The position numbers and the translations under genes were made by a program. The notes beneath the pieces are model-generated. The model ran no database searches. It worked only from the letters and a program-made list of their open reading frames with translations, and had not been told where the DNA came from. 62,276 nt of DNA. Origin: an uncultured Clostridia bacterium (lineage in GTDB: Bacteria > Bacillota > Clostridia > Lachnospirales > CAG-274). Position 1 is the stretch's first letter; each line of letters starts with the position of its first letter. The stretch is taken from NCBI GenBank assembly GCA_944381435.1, contig CALWLD010000012.1:1-62276 (forward strand), read 5' to 3'. Positions 9,226 through 17,687 of the stretch are shown piece by piece.

Positions 9226-9258
9226 TGTGCAAAAATAGGCTGAAGGTTTTTTTGCACA
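9226..9258. promoter_or_regulatory. Inverted repeat between the PTS operon and hflX, possible operator
   Basis: TGTGCAAAAA and its complement (with two extra T) flank a 12-base centre in the divergent intergenic region. It lacks the trailing T-run expected of a terminator for either gene. A TATAAT at 9305-9310 probably serves hflX. The symmetric site may be the operator of the PRD regulator; this is inferred from position only. Confidence 0.35.
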
Positions 9259-9342
9259 ATATTGTATAAATTAAATACCTATAGTAAAAAAATAATATAT
9301 ATGTTATAATTAATAATAAAAGCATAAAAAGGTGGGATTATA

Positions 9343-10614
9343 ATGGAAAAAACAAAAACCTACGAAACAAAAGAAATAGAAGAGAGAGTAGTTTTAATAG
9401 GGATAGATAACGAAAAAGACTTAATGAACATAGATGCTAGCTTAGATGAGCTAGAAGAACTTGTAGAAACAGCAGGTGCCAAAGCTATAGGCCGTATGAT
9501 ACAAAAAAGAGAGGGCATACATAAAGCCCATTATTTTGGCAAAGGCAAAATGGAAGAGCTAAAAGCTTATGTAGAAGAGCTTGGCGCAACAGGCATTGTA
9601 TGCGATGATGAGCTTACCGCAAGCCAAATGAAAAATATGCAAAGTATGTTAAAAGTTAAAATATTAAACCGTACTTTAGTTATTTTAGATATATTTGCAA
9701 AGCGTGCAAGCTCGGCAGAAGGTAAGGTGCAGGTGGAGCTTGCCCAGCTTAGATATAAGCTTACCCACCTTGTAGGCCAAGGTAAAGATATGAGCCGTTT
9801 AGGAGGGGGCATAGGAACAAGAGGGCCTGGTGAAAAAAAGCTTGAGCTAGATAGAAGAAATATATCAGATAGGATAGCAGAGCTTAACAAAGAGCTTAAA
9901 TATATAGAAAAGCATAGACAGGTTATGCGTGAAAAAAGGCTTAAAAACAGCCAACCTATAGTTGCCTTTGTAGGCTATACAAACGCAGGGAAATCTACCC
10001 TTATGAACACAGTTACAAAAGCAGATGTGCTAGCTATGGATAAGCTTTTTGCAACCTTAGATACCACAACAAGAAAGATTGAGCTACAATCAGGAAGAGA
10101 ATATCTTTTTGTAGATACAGTAGGATTTATACAAAAGCTACCTCATAACCTTATAAAAGCCTTTAGGGCAACCCTTGAAGAAACAAAATATGCAGATATC
10201 CTAGTGCACGTTGTAGATAGCTCAAACCCTGCTCGTGAAGAGCAAATGAACATAGTTTATAAAACTTTAAAAGATTTAGATTGCTTAAACAAACCTATAA
10301 TTACTGCGTATAATAAAATAGATAAAGATGATATAATAAAGCCTCTTCCTAAAGATGATTTTGCTATGCATACTATAGAAATATCAGCAAAAAAAGGCAC
10401 AGGCCTTGAAAACCTTTTAAACACTATTGAAGAGGTTATAAAAAGCTTTAAAAAATCTATTAGCATATTAATACCTTATGAAAAATCTAACTATGTAGGT
10501 ATGATACACGGTAGATGCGAAATAGTGCAAAGTGAAAACAGAGATGATGGTATGTTTTTTGAAATATATGCCGATGAAGAAATGGAAAATAGGCTTAAAG
10601 ACTTTATAATTTAA
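9343..10614 (+). CDS. hflX: GTPase HflX
   Basis: A 423-residue ribosome-associated GTPase. The N-terminal HflX domain carries the glycine-rich GGGIGTRGPGEKKLE (about 155-170), followed by a coiled linker. The GTPase domain has G1 GYTNAGKST (about 211-219), the second switch motif DTVGF, and NKID. HflX splits or rescues stalled ribosomes under stress. The start is preceded by AAAAGGTGGG. A lipoprotein gene follows 18 bases later on the same strand and may be cotranscribed. Confidence 0.95.
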   Translation: MEKTKTYETKEIEERVVLIGIDNEKDLMNIDASLDELEELVETAGAKAIGRMIQKREGIHKAHYFGKGKMEELKAYVEELGATGIVCDDELTASQMKNMQSMLKVKILNRTLVILDIFAKRASSAEGKVQVELAQLRYKLTHLVGQGKDMSRLGGGIGTRGPGEKKLELDRRNISDRIAELNKELKYIEKHRQVMREKRLKNSQPIVAFVGYTNAGKSTLMNTVTKADVLAMDKLFATLDTTTRKIELQSGREYLFVDTVGFIQKLPHNLIKAFRATLEETKYADILVHVVDSSNPAREEQMNIVYKTLKDLDCLNKPIITAYNKIDKDDIIKPLPKDDFAMHTIEISAKKGTGLENLLNTIEEVIKSFKKSISILIPYEKSNYVGMIHGRCEIVQSENRDDGMFFEIYADEEMENRLKDFII

Positions 10615-10632
10615 ACAAAAGAAGGTGATTTT

Positions 10633-11607
10633 ATGAAAAAGAAAATATTAATAGCTTTAGTTTTTTCTCTTTTATTTACAGGCTGTGGCAAAAATGATTA
10701 TAGCACAACAACAGAAACAACAACAGAAACAACAACCCAGACAACTACAGAAGATATAGAAGAAAAAGACCCATCTGATATTTCTATATTTACAAAAGAT
10801 ATAGAAATAAAATATGACAAAGTTTTTGATAAAGAGGGAAATTTTGAAGAAAATAAAGATTTTTTAAATTATTATGGAGAAGATGATAAAAAGCTAGTAA
10901 CTATACCTAAAGATGAAAACATAAGGATAGAATTTAACCAAGGCTTACCTAAAGATGAAAATGTTAATATTACAAAAATGTATATTAAGCAAAATGCAAA
11001 AGCTGGCGTGCCAGATATTATTACAGAAGATATGTCTGTTGCTATAAACCAAAACAACGATGCAGATTTTAAGCATAGCTATGATGATAAAGATAAATAT
11101 TTAATGGGTATTGTATATGAATTTAAAATAGATTTAGGATATACTTACGCTAAATATAGCTTTTATACAAAAATAAACAACAATGCTACAGAAAACAAAA
11201 AGCCTTATGTTATAACAGGGTATTTATCTTCAGATGAACAAAAAATATATGATAACTTTAAAAAGGATAAAAATTTAGATGTATTTAAAGATAAAGAGCC
11301 TAAAACAATGGTTAAGTTTTATACACAGGCTATAATGGAAAAAGAATACGACTTAGCATATAACCTTTTTAATGGTGAAATGTCAAAAGAAGATTATTTA
11401 AAAGCGTTAAAAAGCCTTAGCCAAGCATCATTAGATGATTATGTAATAAACTTAAAAGCTGCTGTAGATGGACAATTTAAAAAAGATAATGAAGAAAAAG
11501 GTTATATAGAATATGAGGTAACAAAAAACCATACTTTAGCTCTTGATATGATAAAAACCGATGGAGTTTGGAAAGTTACTTATGTTCCTATGGAAATAAC
11601 AGGTTAA
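10633..11607 (+). CDS. Lipoprotein of unknown function with a Thr-rich linker
   Basis: A 324-residue protein with a lipoprotein signal peptide: positively charged MKKK, hydrophobic core, then the lipobox LFTGC with Cys at residue 18. A Thr-rich stretch with repeated ETTT units follows (about 25-40), encoded by an ACA-rich tract, then an acidic globular region. The C-terminal 100 residues (TMVKFYTQAIMEKEYDLAYNLF to VWKVTYVP) look like the NTF2-like DUF4878 type of fold. It is presumably anchored on the outer face of the membrane. I do not recognise a function. Confidence 0.72.
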   Translation: MKKKILIALVFSLLFTGCGKNDYSTTTETTTETTTQTTTEDIEEKDPSDISIFTKDIEIKYDKVFDKEGNFEENKDFLNYYGEDDKKLVTIPKDENIRIEFNQGLPKDENVNITKMYIKQNAKAGVPDIITEDMSVAINQNNDADFKHSYDDKDKYLMGIVYEFKIDLGYTYAKYSFYTKINNNATENKKPYVITGYLSSDEQKIYDNFKKDKNLDVFKDKEPKTMVKFYTQAIMEKEYDLAYNLFNGEMSKEDYLKALKSLSQASLDDYVINLKAAVDGQFKKDNEEKGYIEYEVTKNHTLALDMIKTDGVWKVTYVPMEITG

Positions 11608-11619
11608 ATGATAAATTAG

Positions 11620-11677
11620 AAATAAATATCTATCAAAAATTTAAGCCATAGCTCACGGGGTGCGGGTTTAGATAATT
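11620..11677 (+). repeat. Dispersed GC-rich element, short copy at 11.6 kb
   Basis: The segment AAATAAATATCTATCAAAAA...TAGCTCACGGGGTGCGGG...TTTAGATAATT matches, in reverse orientation, the copy at 19444-19530. Here the hairpin and the GGGCGGTGGGTGGG block are missing, as if deleted. It lies in a 324-base gap together with a long inverted repeat and the ddl promoter. Confidence 0.7.
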
Positions 11678-11693
11678 AGATTATAATTTATTT

Positions 11694-11770
11694 AAGCTAA
11701 TCTTAATAAAATATGCCTATAAATTTCATATATAATTAAAAAATAATGGGCTAAAAATTAAGATTAGCTT
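11694..11770 (+). terminator. Long-loop inverted repeat, possible terminator of the hflX-lipoprotein unit
   Basis: Perfect 14-base arms AAGCTAATCTTAAT and ATTAAGATTAGCTT are separated by 49 bases, and the right arm runs into TTTT. The long loop is unusual for a terminator; it might be a small RNA or element boundary instead. Confidence 0.45.
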
Positions 11771-11868
11771 TTTATGTACCTTAATAAATATAGGCTAAAT
11801 AAATTATATATTTAAAATAGCTTTGCATTTTTATTAATATTAAGGTATAATTACATTAATTGACTATG

Positions 11869-11896
11869 TTACAAGGACAAATTTTTTGCATATAAT
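11869..11896 (+). promoter_or_regulatory. Sigma-A-type promoter for ddl
   Basis: TTACAA (11869-11874) and TATAAT (11891-11896) are 16 bases apart, 35 bases before the ddl start. Confidence 0.55.
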
Positions 11897-11931
11897 AAAA
11901 TATTTAATATAAAATAGAAAAGAGGGATAAT

Positions 11932-13002
11932 ATGGCTAAAAAAGTTGTGGCAGTTTTATTTGGTGGTATGTCTTCTGAGCACGAAATATCAAAAATATCT
12001 GCATCTACAATAATATCAAATTTATCAAGAGAAAAATATAGCATTTTACCTATATATATAACAAAAGATGGACAATGGAAGCTATACGATGGTCCTATAG
12101 AAAATATATGTAACACAGAATGGGAAAGTTATTCTACAAATGTTATCATAAGCCCAGATGTAGCTCATAAAGGCTTAATAAGAATTGTTGGAGATAAAAT
12201 AAAATTTATGCCTATAGATGTTGTTATACCTGTATTACACGGTAAATGGGGAGAAGATGGCACAGTGCAAGGTTTATTGGAGCTTGCAAAAATACCTTAT
12301 GTAGGTTGCAACGTTTTATCTTCTGCTGTTTCTATGGATAAAGCTTTTACAAAAATAATTGCTAACAGCATAGGCATTTTACAGGCTAAATATGAAATTT
12401 TATATAAATATGAAATAGAAAACATTAATTATAAAAAGCTTGAAAAAAGCATAGGTTATCCTTGTTTTGTAAAGCCTGCTAACGCAGGTTCTTCTAAAGG
12501 GGTATCTAAAGCATCTAACAAAGATGAGCTTATAGATGCTATAAACCAAGCCTTTTTACACGATGTAAAAATTGTTATAGAAGAAAACATAGAAGGTAGG
12601 GAGGTAGAATGTGCTGTTTTAGGTAACTATGATGTTAAAGCTACAGAGGTTGGCGAAGTTTTATCTGCTACAGATTTTTATGATTTTGACTCTAAATACA
12701 ATAACAAAGAATCTAAAACAGTTATCCCTGCTAACATAGATGATAGCATATCAAAAGAAATACAAGAAAAAGCTATAAAAATATTTAAAGCTTTAGATGG
12801 TAGAGGCTTATCAAGGGTAGACTTTTTTATACAAAAAGATACAAACAAGGTTATATTTAACGAAATAAACACTTTCCCAGGCTTTACCCCTATAAGTATG
12901 TACCATATGTTATGGAAAGATAAAGGGATAGATTTACCTAAGCTTTTAGATAACCTTATAGACTTAGCTTTTGAAGATTTTAATAATAAAAATATGGAGT
13001 AA
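11932..13002 (+). CDS. ddl: D-alanine--D-alanine ligase
   Basis: A 356-residue ATP-grasp ligase that makes the D-Ala-D-Ala dipeptide of peptidoglycan precursors in the cytoplasm. Visible marks are the N-terminal AVLFGGMSSEHEIS, the HGKWGEDGTVQGLLE loop near residue 105, KPANAGSSKGVSK near 185, and the C-terminal FNEINTFPGFTP with metal-binding Glu/Asn. GAGGG lies before the ATG. murI follows after four bases, so the two genes form a cell-wall D-amino-acid unit. Confidence 0.95.
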   Translation: MAKKVVAVLFGGMSSEHEISKISASTIISNLSREKYSILPIYITKDGQWKLYDGPIENICNTEWESYSTNVIISPDVAHKGLIRIVGDKIKFMPIDVVIPVLHGKWGEDGTVQGLLELAKIPYVGCNVLSSAVSMDKAFTKIIANSIGILQAKYEILYKYEIENINYKKLEKSIGYPCFVKPANAGSSKGVSKASNKDELIDAINQAFLHDVKIVIEENIEGREVECAVLGNYDVKATEVGEVLSATDFYDFDSKYNNKESKTVIPANIDDSISKEIQEKAIKIFKALDGRGLSRVDFFIQKDTNKVIFNEINTFPGFTPISMYHMLWKDKGIDLPKLLDNLIDLAFEDFNNKNME

Positions 13003-13006
13003 AAAA

Positions 13007-13807
13007 ATGGATATTAGCAAAAGACCAATAGGCATATTTGATTCTGGCGTAGGAGGCCTTACCGTTACAAAGGAAGTTATAAACGTTTTACCTAAAGAAG
13101 ACATAGTTTACTTTGGAGATACAGCACGTGTTCCTTATGGTTCAAAATCTAAAGAGCTTGTATATAAATTTTCTTGTGAAATAATAAATTTTTTAAAACA
13201 ACAAAATGTAAAAGCTATTATTATTGCTTGTAATACTGTTAGCTCTAACTGCTATGAAGATTTAAAAAGTAAGTTTGACATACCAATAATAGAAGTTTTA
13301 AACCCTGGCGTAGCTAGCGCTATAAAGGTTACAAAAAACAAAAAGATAGGCATAATAGGCACAGAGGCAACTATAAGAAGCAACCAGTATGAAAAAAAAA
13401 TAAAAGATAAGCTAAAAGATGCTAAAGTTTATTCTAAGGCTTGCCCTTTGTTTGTGCCTCTTGCAGAAGAAGGGCTTTTAGAAGATAAAATAACTATAGA
13501 TGTAGCATCTATGTACCTAGAAGAGCTTAAAAAATATAACATAGATTCCTTAATATTAGGTTGCACACATTATCCTTTATTAAAAAACACTATAAAAAAG
13601 GTGATAGGTGAAGATGTAACCATTGTAGACCCTGCCTTTGAAACTGCTATACAAATGAAAAAATTTTTACAAGAAAAAGGTATAGAAAATAAAGATGGTG
13701 GAAACCATAAGTTTTATGTTAGCGATAAAAGCGATAAGTTTGATTTTATTTGCTCTTTAGTTTTAAAAGAAAACCATATAGCAGAAAAAGTTAGTATAGA
13801 AAAATAG
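13007..13807 (+). CDS. murI: Glutamate racemase
   Basis: A 266-residue racemase giving D-glutamate for peptidoglycan. IGIFDSGVGGLTV opens the enzyme, the two catalytic cysteines lie in ACNTVSS and GCTHYPLL, and YFGDTARVPYG is typical. An in-frame ATG at 12971 lies inside ddl, but I chose the ATG at 13007: GGAG lies seven bases upstream and the family's conserved N-terminus begins there. It starts four bases after the ddl stop. Confidence 0.94.
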   Translation: MDISKRPIGIFDSGVGGLTVTKEVINVLPKEDIVYFGDTARVPYGSKSKELVYKFSCEIINFLKQQNVKAIIIACNTVSSNCYEDLKSKFDIPIIEVLNPGVASAIKVTKNKKIGIIGTEATIRSNQYEKKIKDKLKDAKVYSKACPLFVPLAEEGLLEDKITIDVASMYLEELKKYNIDSLILGCTHYPLLKNTIKKVIGEDVTIVDPAFETAIQMKKFLQEKGIENKDGGNHKFYVSDKSDKFDFICSLVLKENHIAEKVSIEK

Positions 13808-13818
13808 TAAGAAATATA

Positions 13819-13847
13819 TTGAAAAAAATTTTTTTATATAGTATAAT
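13819..13847 (+). promoter_or_regulatory. Sigma-A-type promoter for trxA
   Basis: TTGAAA (13819-13824), a 17-base spacer and TATAAT (13842-13847) lie 41 bases before the trxA start. This near-consensus site makes trxA its own unit despite the short gap after murI. Confidence 0.7.
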
Positions 13848-13888
13848 TTGTTATATAAAAATAAATATTAAATAACGGAGGTTTTGTT

Positions 13889-14206
13889 ATGGCTAAAATC
13901 TTAAACTCTAAAGAAGAATTTGAAAATGATATATTAAAATCTAATTTACCTTGTATGGTAGACTTTTTTGCAACTTGGTGTGGTCCTTGTAAAATGTTAA
14001 GCCCTGTTATAGATGAGGTTTCTAGCGAGCTAGAAGGCAAGGCTGTTGTTGCTAAAATAGATAGTGATAATTTAGGCGAGCTTTGCGTAGAATATGGCAT
14101 AAGGTTATTACCAACGCTTGTGTTTTTTAAAGACGGTAAAGAGGTAGACAGAATAGTAGGTATGGCAGAAAAAGAAGATATCATAGCAAAATTAAATTCT
14201 TTATAA
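13889..14206 (+). CDS. trxA: Thioredoxin
   Basis: A 105-residue protein of classical thioredoxin length with the redox site WCGPC (about residues 30-34) in DFFATWCGPCKM, and the cis-proline region RLLPTLVFF. It reduces protein disulfides in the cytoplasm, normally with thioredoxin reductase (not in this window). A strong promoter and GGAGG precede it and a 15-bp stem terminator follows, so it is monocistronic. Confidence 0.95.
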   Translation: MAKILNSKEEFENDILKSNLPCMVDFFATWCGPCKMLSPVIDEVSSELEGKAVVAKIDSDNLGELCVEYGIRLLPTLVFFKDGKEVDRIVGMAEKEDIIAKLNSL

Positions 14207-14220
14207 TATTAGCTATTTGT

Positions 14221-14257
14221 AAAATTAAAAGCTAGGGTTATACTAGCTTTTAATTTT
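14221..14257 (+). terminator. Terminator of trxA
   Basis: Perfect 15-base arms AAAATTAAAAGCTAG and CTAGCTTTTAATTTT with a seven-base loop lie 14 bases after the trxA stop. Confidence 0.85.
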
Positions 14258-14280
14258 GCGAATAAAGATTAAAAAATAAA

Positions 14281-14513
14281 GAAGTATATAATTTTTACTT
14301 CGTAAAATAAAAGGAAGTATATAATTTTTACTTCATAAAATAAAAGGAAGTATATAATTTTTACTTCATAAAATAAAAGGAAGTATATAATTTTTACTTC
14401 GTAAAATAAAAGGAAGTATATAATTTTTACTTCGTAAAATAAAAGGAAGTATATAATTTTTACTTCGTAAAATAAAAGGAAGTATATAATTTTTACTTCG
14501 TAAAAATTAATAC
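14281..14513. repeat. Tandem array, seven copies of a 33-bp unit
   Basis: The core GAAGTATATAATTTTTACTT begins at 14281, 14314, 14347, 14380, 14413, 14446 and 14479, exactly 33 bases apart. Each core has GAAGTA/TACTTC ends that can fold back. Units differ only at one position after TTACTTC (G or A). The last unit runs into TTCGTAAAAATTAATACT. The same unit, inverted and with a 37-base period, occurs at 61127-61230. No ORF passes through it. It lies in the 393-base gap between trxA and the CotS-like gene. Confidence 0.95.
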
Positions 14514-14599
14514 TTAATATTTTTAATATGTATCATATTTTAAATATTAAAAGAATATTATAAAATAAAACACATTAAAAATATTAAGGAGGTGTAATT

Positions 14600-15577
14600 A
14601 TGGACGAATTTACTTCTACCCTTGTTTCTAAATTTAACTTTAAACCAAAATATATACGTAGAAAAAAATATATGTATATATGTAGCACAGACAAGGGCAA
14701 TAAAGTAATAAGGCCTGTAAATCTTACAACGGATAAAATATTATTTGTACATAATATAAAACAACACCTTATAAACCAAGGGTTTAATCAAATAGATTTT
14801 TATTATTTATCAGATGAAAATTTGCCTTATGTAATAAACGAAGATATTACATATATTATGACAGATTATATAGATTTAGATGAATGGGATTTATCAGATA
14901 AACACCATATAAGAAAGGGCATAGAGCTAATAGCTAATTTTCATAAGCTAGCTCAAGGTTTTAAACATAGCATAGAAGATAACATAGAAAACATTGACAT
15001 AAAAGAGGCATTTAACAAAAAGATAGAAAGTCTTTTAAGAATGAAAAAACAAGCTAGCAAGCAAAAGAAAATAACCGATTTTGAGCTTATGTTTTTAAAA
15101 ACATTTGATTATTTTTATAAAAATGCTATAGAATCTATAGAGATTTTAGAAAAACATAAATATGAAAATATAAACAGGCTAGCAAGGAAAAATACAATGA
15201 TATGTCATAACAAAATAAAAGAAGAAAATGTTTTAATAGGTCATAAATCTTATTTAACTCAGCTTGAAAATATTAGTATAAATCACTTTATATATGATAT
15301 AGCTAGCTTTATTGCTAGATATATAAAAAAACACCCAGAAGACTATTTATTATTAGAAGATATTTTGATTACATACTCTAAAATAAACTACATAGATGGC
15401 AATATTTTGCCTATTTTGTATGCTCTTATAAAGTTTCCTAATAGATATATAGAAACTTGCCAAAGCTTTTTTGATAGAAGAAGAAACTTTACACCTATAT
15501 CTATATCTAGTGATTTAAAAAATGTTTTAGATTTAAAAGATTTTCAAGAGCTTTATTTAGATAAAATTAAATGTTAA
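14600..15577 (+). CDS. CotS-like spore coat protein, degenerate kinase fold
   Basis: A 325-residue protein that resembles the CotS/YutH/CotI branch of the aminoglycoside phosphotransferase-like kinases, which coat endospores. The N-lobe has a beta-strand pattern with YICSTDKGNKVIRP; ITYIMTDYIDLDEWDL looks like the hinge; MICHNKIKEENVLI aligns with the catalytic loop. There the expected H-x-D is H-N-K, so the catalytic Asp is absent, and no D-F-D/D-F-G metal motif follows. It would be a pseudokinase with a structural role. GGAGGTG precedes the ATG. A terminator shared with nagA follows. Membership of the CotS family is by pattern, not by search. Confidence 0.7.
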   Translation: MDEFTSTLVSKFNFKPKYIRRKKYMYICSTDKGNKVIRPVNLTTDKILFVHNIKQHLINQGFNQIDFYYLSDENLPYVINEDITYIMTDYIDLDEWDLSDKHHIRKGIELIANFHKLAQGFKHSIEDNIENIDIKEAFNKKIESLLRMKKQASKQKKITDFELMFLKTFDYFYKNAIESIEILEKHKYENINRLARKNTMICHNKIKEENVLIGHKSYLTQLENISINHFIYDIASFIARYIKKHPEDYLLLEDILITYSKINYIDGNILPILYALIKFPNRYIETCQSFFDRRRNFTPISISSDLKNVLDLKDFQELYLDKIKC

Positions 15578-15584
15578 ATAATAT

Positions 15585-15617
15585 AAAAAAGCTTGTAGAT
15601 ACCATACAAGCTTTTTT
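15585..15617. terminator. Bidirectional terminator between the CotS-like gene and nagA
   Basis: Arms AAAAAAGCTTGTA and TACAAGCTTTTTT are separated by seven bases; the A- and T-runs suit both converging genes. Confidence 0.85.
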
Positions 15618-15627
15618 ATATTATAGA

Positions 15628-16728
15628 TTATATAACATTTTTTATGTTTAAGTCTTTATCTAGGATAACAAGGTTAGCAAGCTTACCAACAGATATACTA
15701 CCCATTTTATCAAATACATTTATGCTAACAGCAGGGTTTTTGGTGCAAGCTTTTATGGCAGATTCTAAAGGAATGCCAAAGGACACTGCTTTTCTCATAC
15801 AATCAAAAAGGTTTGTTGCAGAGCCAGCTATAGTACCGTCTGCTAGGGTTGCTTTTTTATCTTTCATAGTAACTTTTTGACCACCAAGCTCATAAGAGCC
15901 GTTTTCCATACCTGTTGCCATCATAGCATCACTTATTAAAATAACTTTGTCATCTGTAAACATTTTAAAGGTTGCTCTAACCATACTAGGGTGGATATGG
16001 ATACCATCAGATATAAGCTCAACAAAGGCGTTTTCGCTATCAAGAGCAGCTCCTACAACAGAAGGGTCTCTATGGTTAAAGGCAGGCATAGCGTTAAATA
16101 AATGAGTTGCCCTTGTAGCCCCAAGGTCGAAGGCTTGTTTTGCCATATCATAGTTTGCGGTTGTATGACCTAAAGAAATGCTCACTGTTTTAGACATTTC
16201 TTTTATAAATTCGAGCCCACCATCACATTCTGGTGCCATAGTAATAATTTTAATCATACCGTTACAAGCCTCGTTAAGCTCTTTAAACATATCTACCTGT
16301 GGCGTAACAATAAATGTAGCATCTTGAGCACCTTTTTTTTCTTTAGATAAGAAAGGACCTTCCATATGGATACCAACTATGTTAGCACAATCTTTAGGTA
16401 AATCTGTAGTGGCAGTGTTAAATATTTCTTTTAATAGCTCTTTTTTAAGTGTCATAGATGTAGGGCAAAAGGCAGTTATACCGTTAGATTTTAAATATTT
16501 TGCAATAGATATAAGCCCTTTAGCATCTTTGTCGCAAAAGTCGTGGCCTGTAGCACCGTGGATATGTGTGTCTATAAGCCCTGGTATAACGTAATTACCG
16601 CTTGCATCTATTTCTGTTTTATCAGTAACTTTTTCTATGCTATCAACAATTATGTTATTTTCTATATAAATATCTTTTTTTTCAAAAACACAATTTTCAT
16701 TAAAAACTAAACCGTTTTTTATAATCAT
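15628..16728 (-). CDS. nagA: N-acetylglucosamine-6-phosphate deacetylase
   Basis: A 366-residue metal-dependent deacetylase of the amidohydrolase fold that turns GlcNAc-6-P into glucosamine-6-P. It shows PGLIDTHIHGATGHDF (metal-binding HxH), GIHMEGPFLS with the metal Glu, SLGHT and the catalytic Asp region ILISDAMMATG. It is the second gene after nagB, 33 bases downstream, with AAGGTGA before the ATG. Together they feed amino sugars, including recycled cell-wall sugar, into glycolysis. Confidence 0.95.
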   Translation of the reverse strand: MIIKNGLVFNENCVFEKKDIYIENNIIVDSIEKVTDKTEIDASGNYVIPGLIDTHIHGATGHDFCDKDAKGLISIAKYLKSNGITAFCPTSMTLKKELLKEIFNTATTDLPKDCANIVGIHMEGPFLSKEKKGAQDATFIVTPQVDMFKELNEACNGMIKIITMAPECDGGLEFIKEMSKTVSISLGHTTANYDMAKQAFDLGATRATHLFNAMPAFNHRDPSVVGAALDSENAFVELISDGIHIHPSMVRATFKMFTDDKVILISDAMMATGMENGSYELGGQKVTMKDKKATLADGTIAGSATNLFDCMRKAVSFGIPLESAIKACTKNPAVSINVFDKMGSISVGKLANLVILDKDLNIKNVI

Positions 16729-16761
16729 ATATTCACCTTCTTTCTAGGCTAAAAAAACTTA

Positions 16762-17505
16762 TTATAAAAGCCCCTTTTCTTTAATAATAGATAAAGCATC
16801 ATCATCTGCAACTATCGTTACGTTGTTATGAAGCTGTAAGATAGAAGCAGGAACGCTAGGTACAATCTCACCATAGATAGCTTTATATAAAGCCTCTGCT
16901 TTAGATTTACCAGATGCAACTAATAATATGCTTTTAGCCTGCATAATGTTTTTTATGCCCATAGAATAAGCAAATTTAGGAACTAAATCTAAGCTTGCAA
17001 AAAACCTAGAGTTAGCTTTTATAGTATCATCTGTAAGTTTTACACAGTGAGTTTCTTTTTCAAAGGCTTCTCCAGGCTCGTTAAAGCCAATATGCCCGTT
17101 ACCACCTATGCCTAAAAGCTGTAAATCTACCCCACCTAAAGATTTTATTACCTCATTATATCTAGCACATTCTTTTTTAGAATCTGCCTCTAAACCGTTT
17201 GGAATAAAAGTGTTGTTTAAATCTATGTTAACGTGGTCGAAAAGATGTTTTCTCATAAAATAAGCATAGCTTTGGTCGTTATCTTTAGATAAACCTTTGT
17301 ATTCATCTAAGTTTACTGCTTTTACTTTTGAAAAGTCTAAATCACCTTTTTTATACCATTCTACAAGTTGTTTGTAAGTACCTTCTGGTGTTGAGCCTGT
17401 TGCAAGACCTAAAACACAATCAGGCTTAATGATAACTTGTGCTGATATAATGTTAGCAGCTTTTCTGCTCATATCGTTATAATCTTTAGCATTATATATA
17501 ACCAT
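16762..17505 (-). CDS. nagB: Glucosamine-6-phosphate deaminase
   Basis: A 247-residue enzyme converting glucosamine-6-P to fructose-6-P plus ammonia. LGLATGSTPEGTY forms the phosphate loop, NLDEYKGL carries the catalytic Asp, and GIGGNGHIGFNEPG holds the catalytic His/Glu region. The ATG at 17505 is chosen over the one at 17520: the earlier ATG forms part of the ribosome binding site (ATGGAGGT) of the later one. It starts the nagBA unit, divergent from fhs. A regulator is not adjacent. Confidence 0.95.
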   Translation of the reverse strand: MVIYNAKDYNDMSRKAANIISAQVIIKPDCVLGLATGSTPEGTYKQLVEWYKKGDLDFSKVKAVNLDEYKGLSKDNDQSYAYFMRKHLFDHVNIDLNNTFIPNGLEADSKKECARYNEVIKSLGGVDLQLLGIGGNGHIGFNEPGEAFEKETHCVKLTDDTIKANSRFFASLDLVPKFAYSMGIKNIMQAKSILLVASGKSKAEALYKAIYGEIVPSVPASILQLHNNVTIVADDDALSIIKEKGLL

Positions 17506-17687
17506 TTTATTTACCTCCATAAATAAATTTTATAGCTTTATTATACATCTTTAAAATATAAATTTCAATAATTGTTTTGGTTTTAAAGATAAAAAAGCTA
17601 TATTTTATAAAAATTTATTTAAAGGCTATTATTTTAGTTTAATATATGTTAAAATAATAAAATAATATTAAATTTTAGGAGGGTTTT

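Noticed and set aside
14281-14513. CRISPR array
   Set aside because: All units including the between-core bases are the same; there are no variable spacers and no cas genes nearby. It is a plain tandem repeat.
17521-17687. Riboswitch (ZTP-type) upstream of fhs
   Set aside because: The region is plain AT-rich sequence with a weak palindrome; none of the conserved ZTP-motif blocks can be seen.
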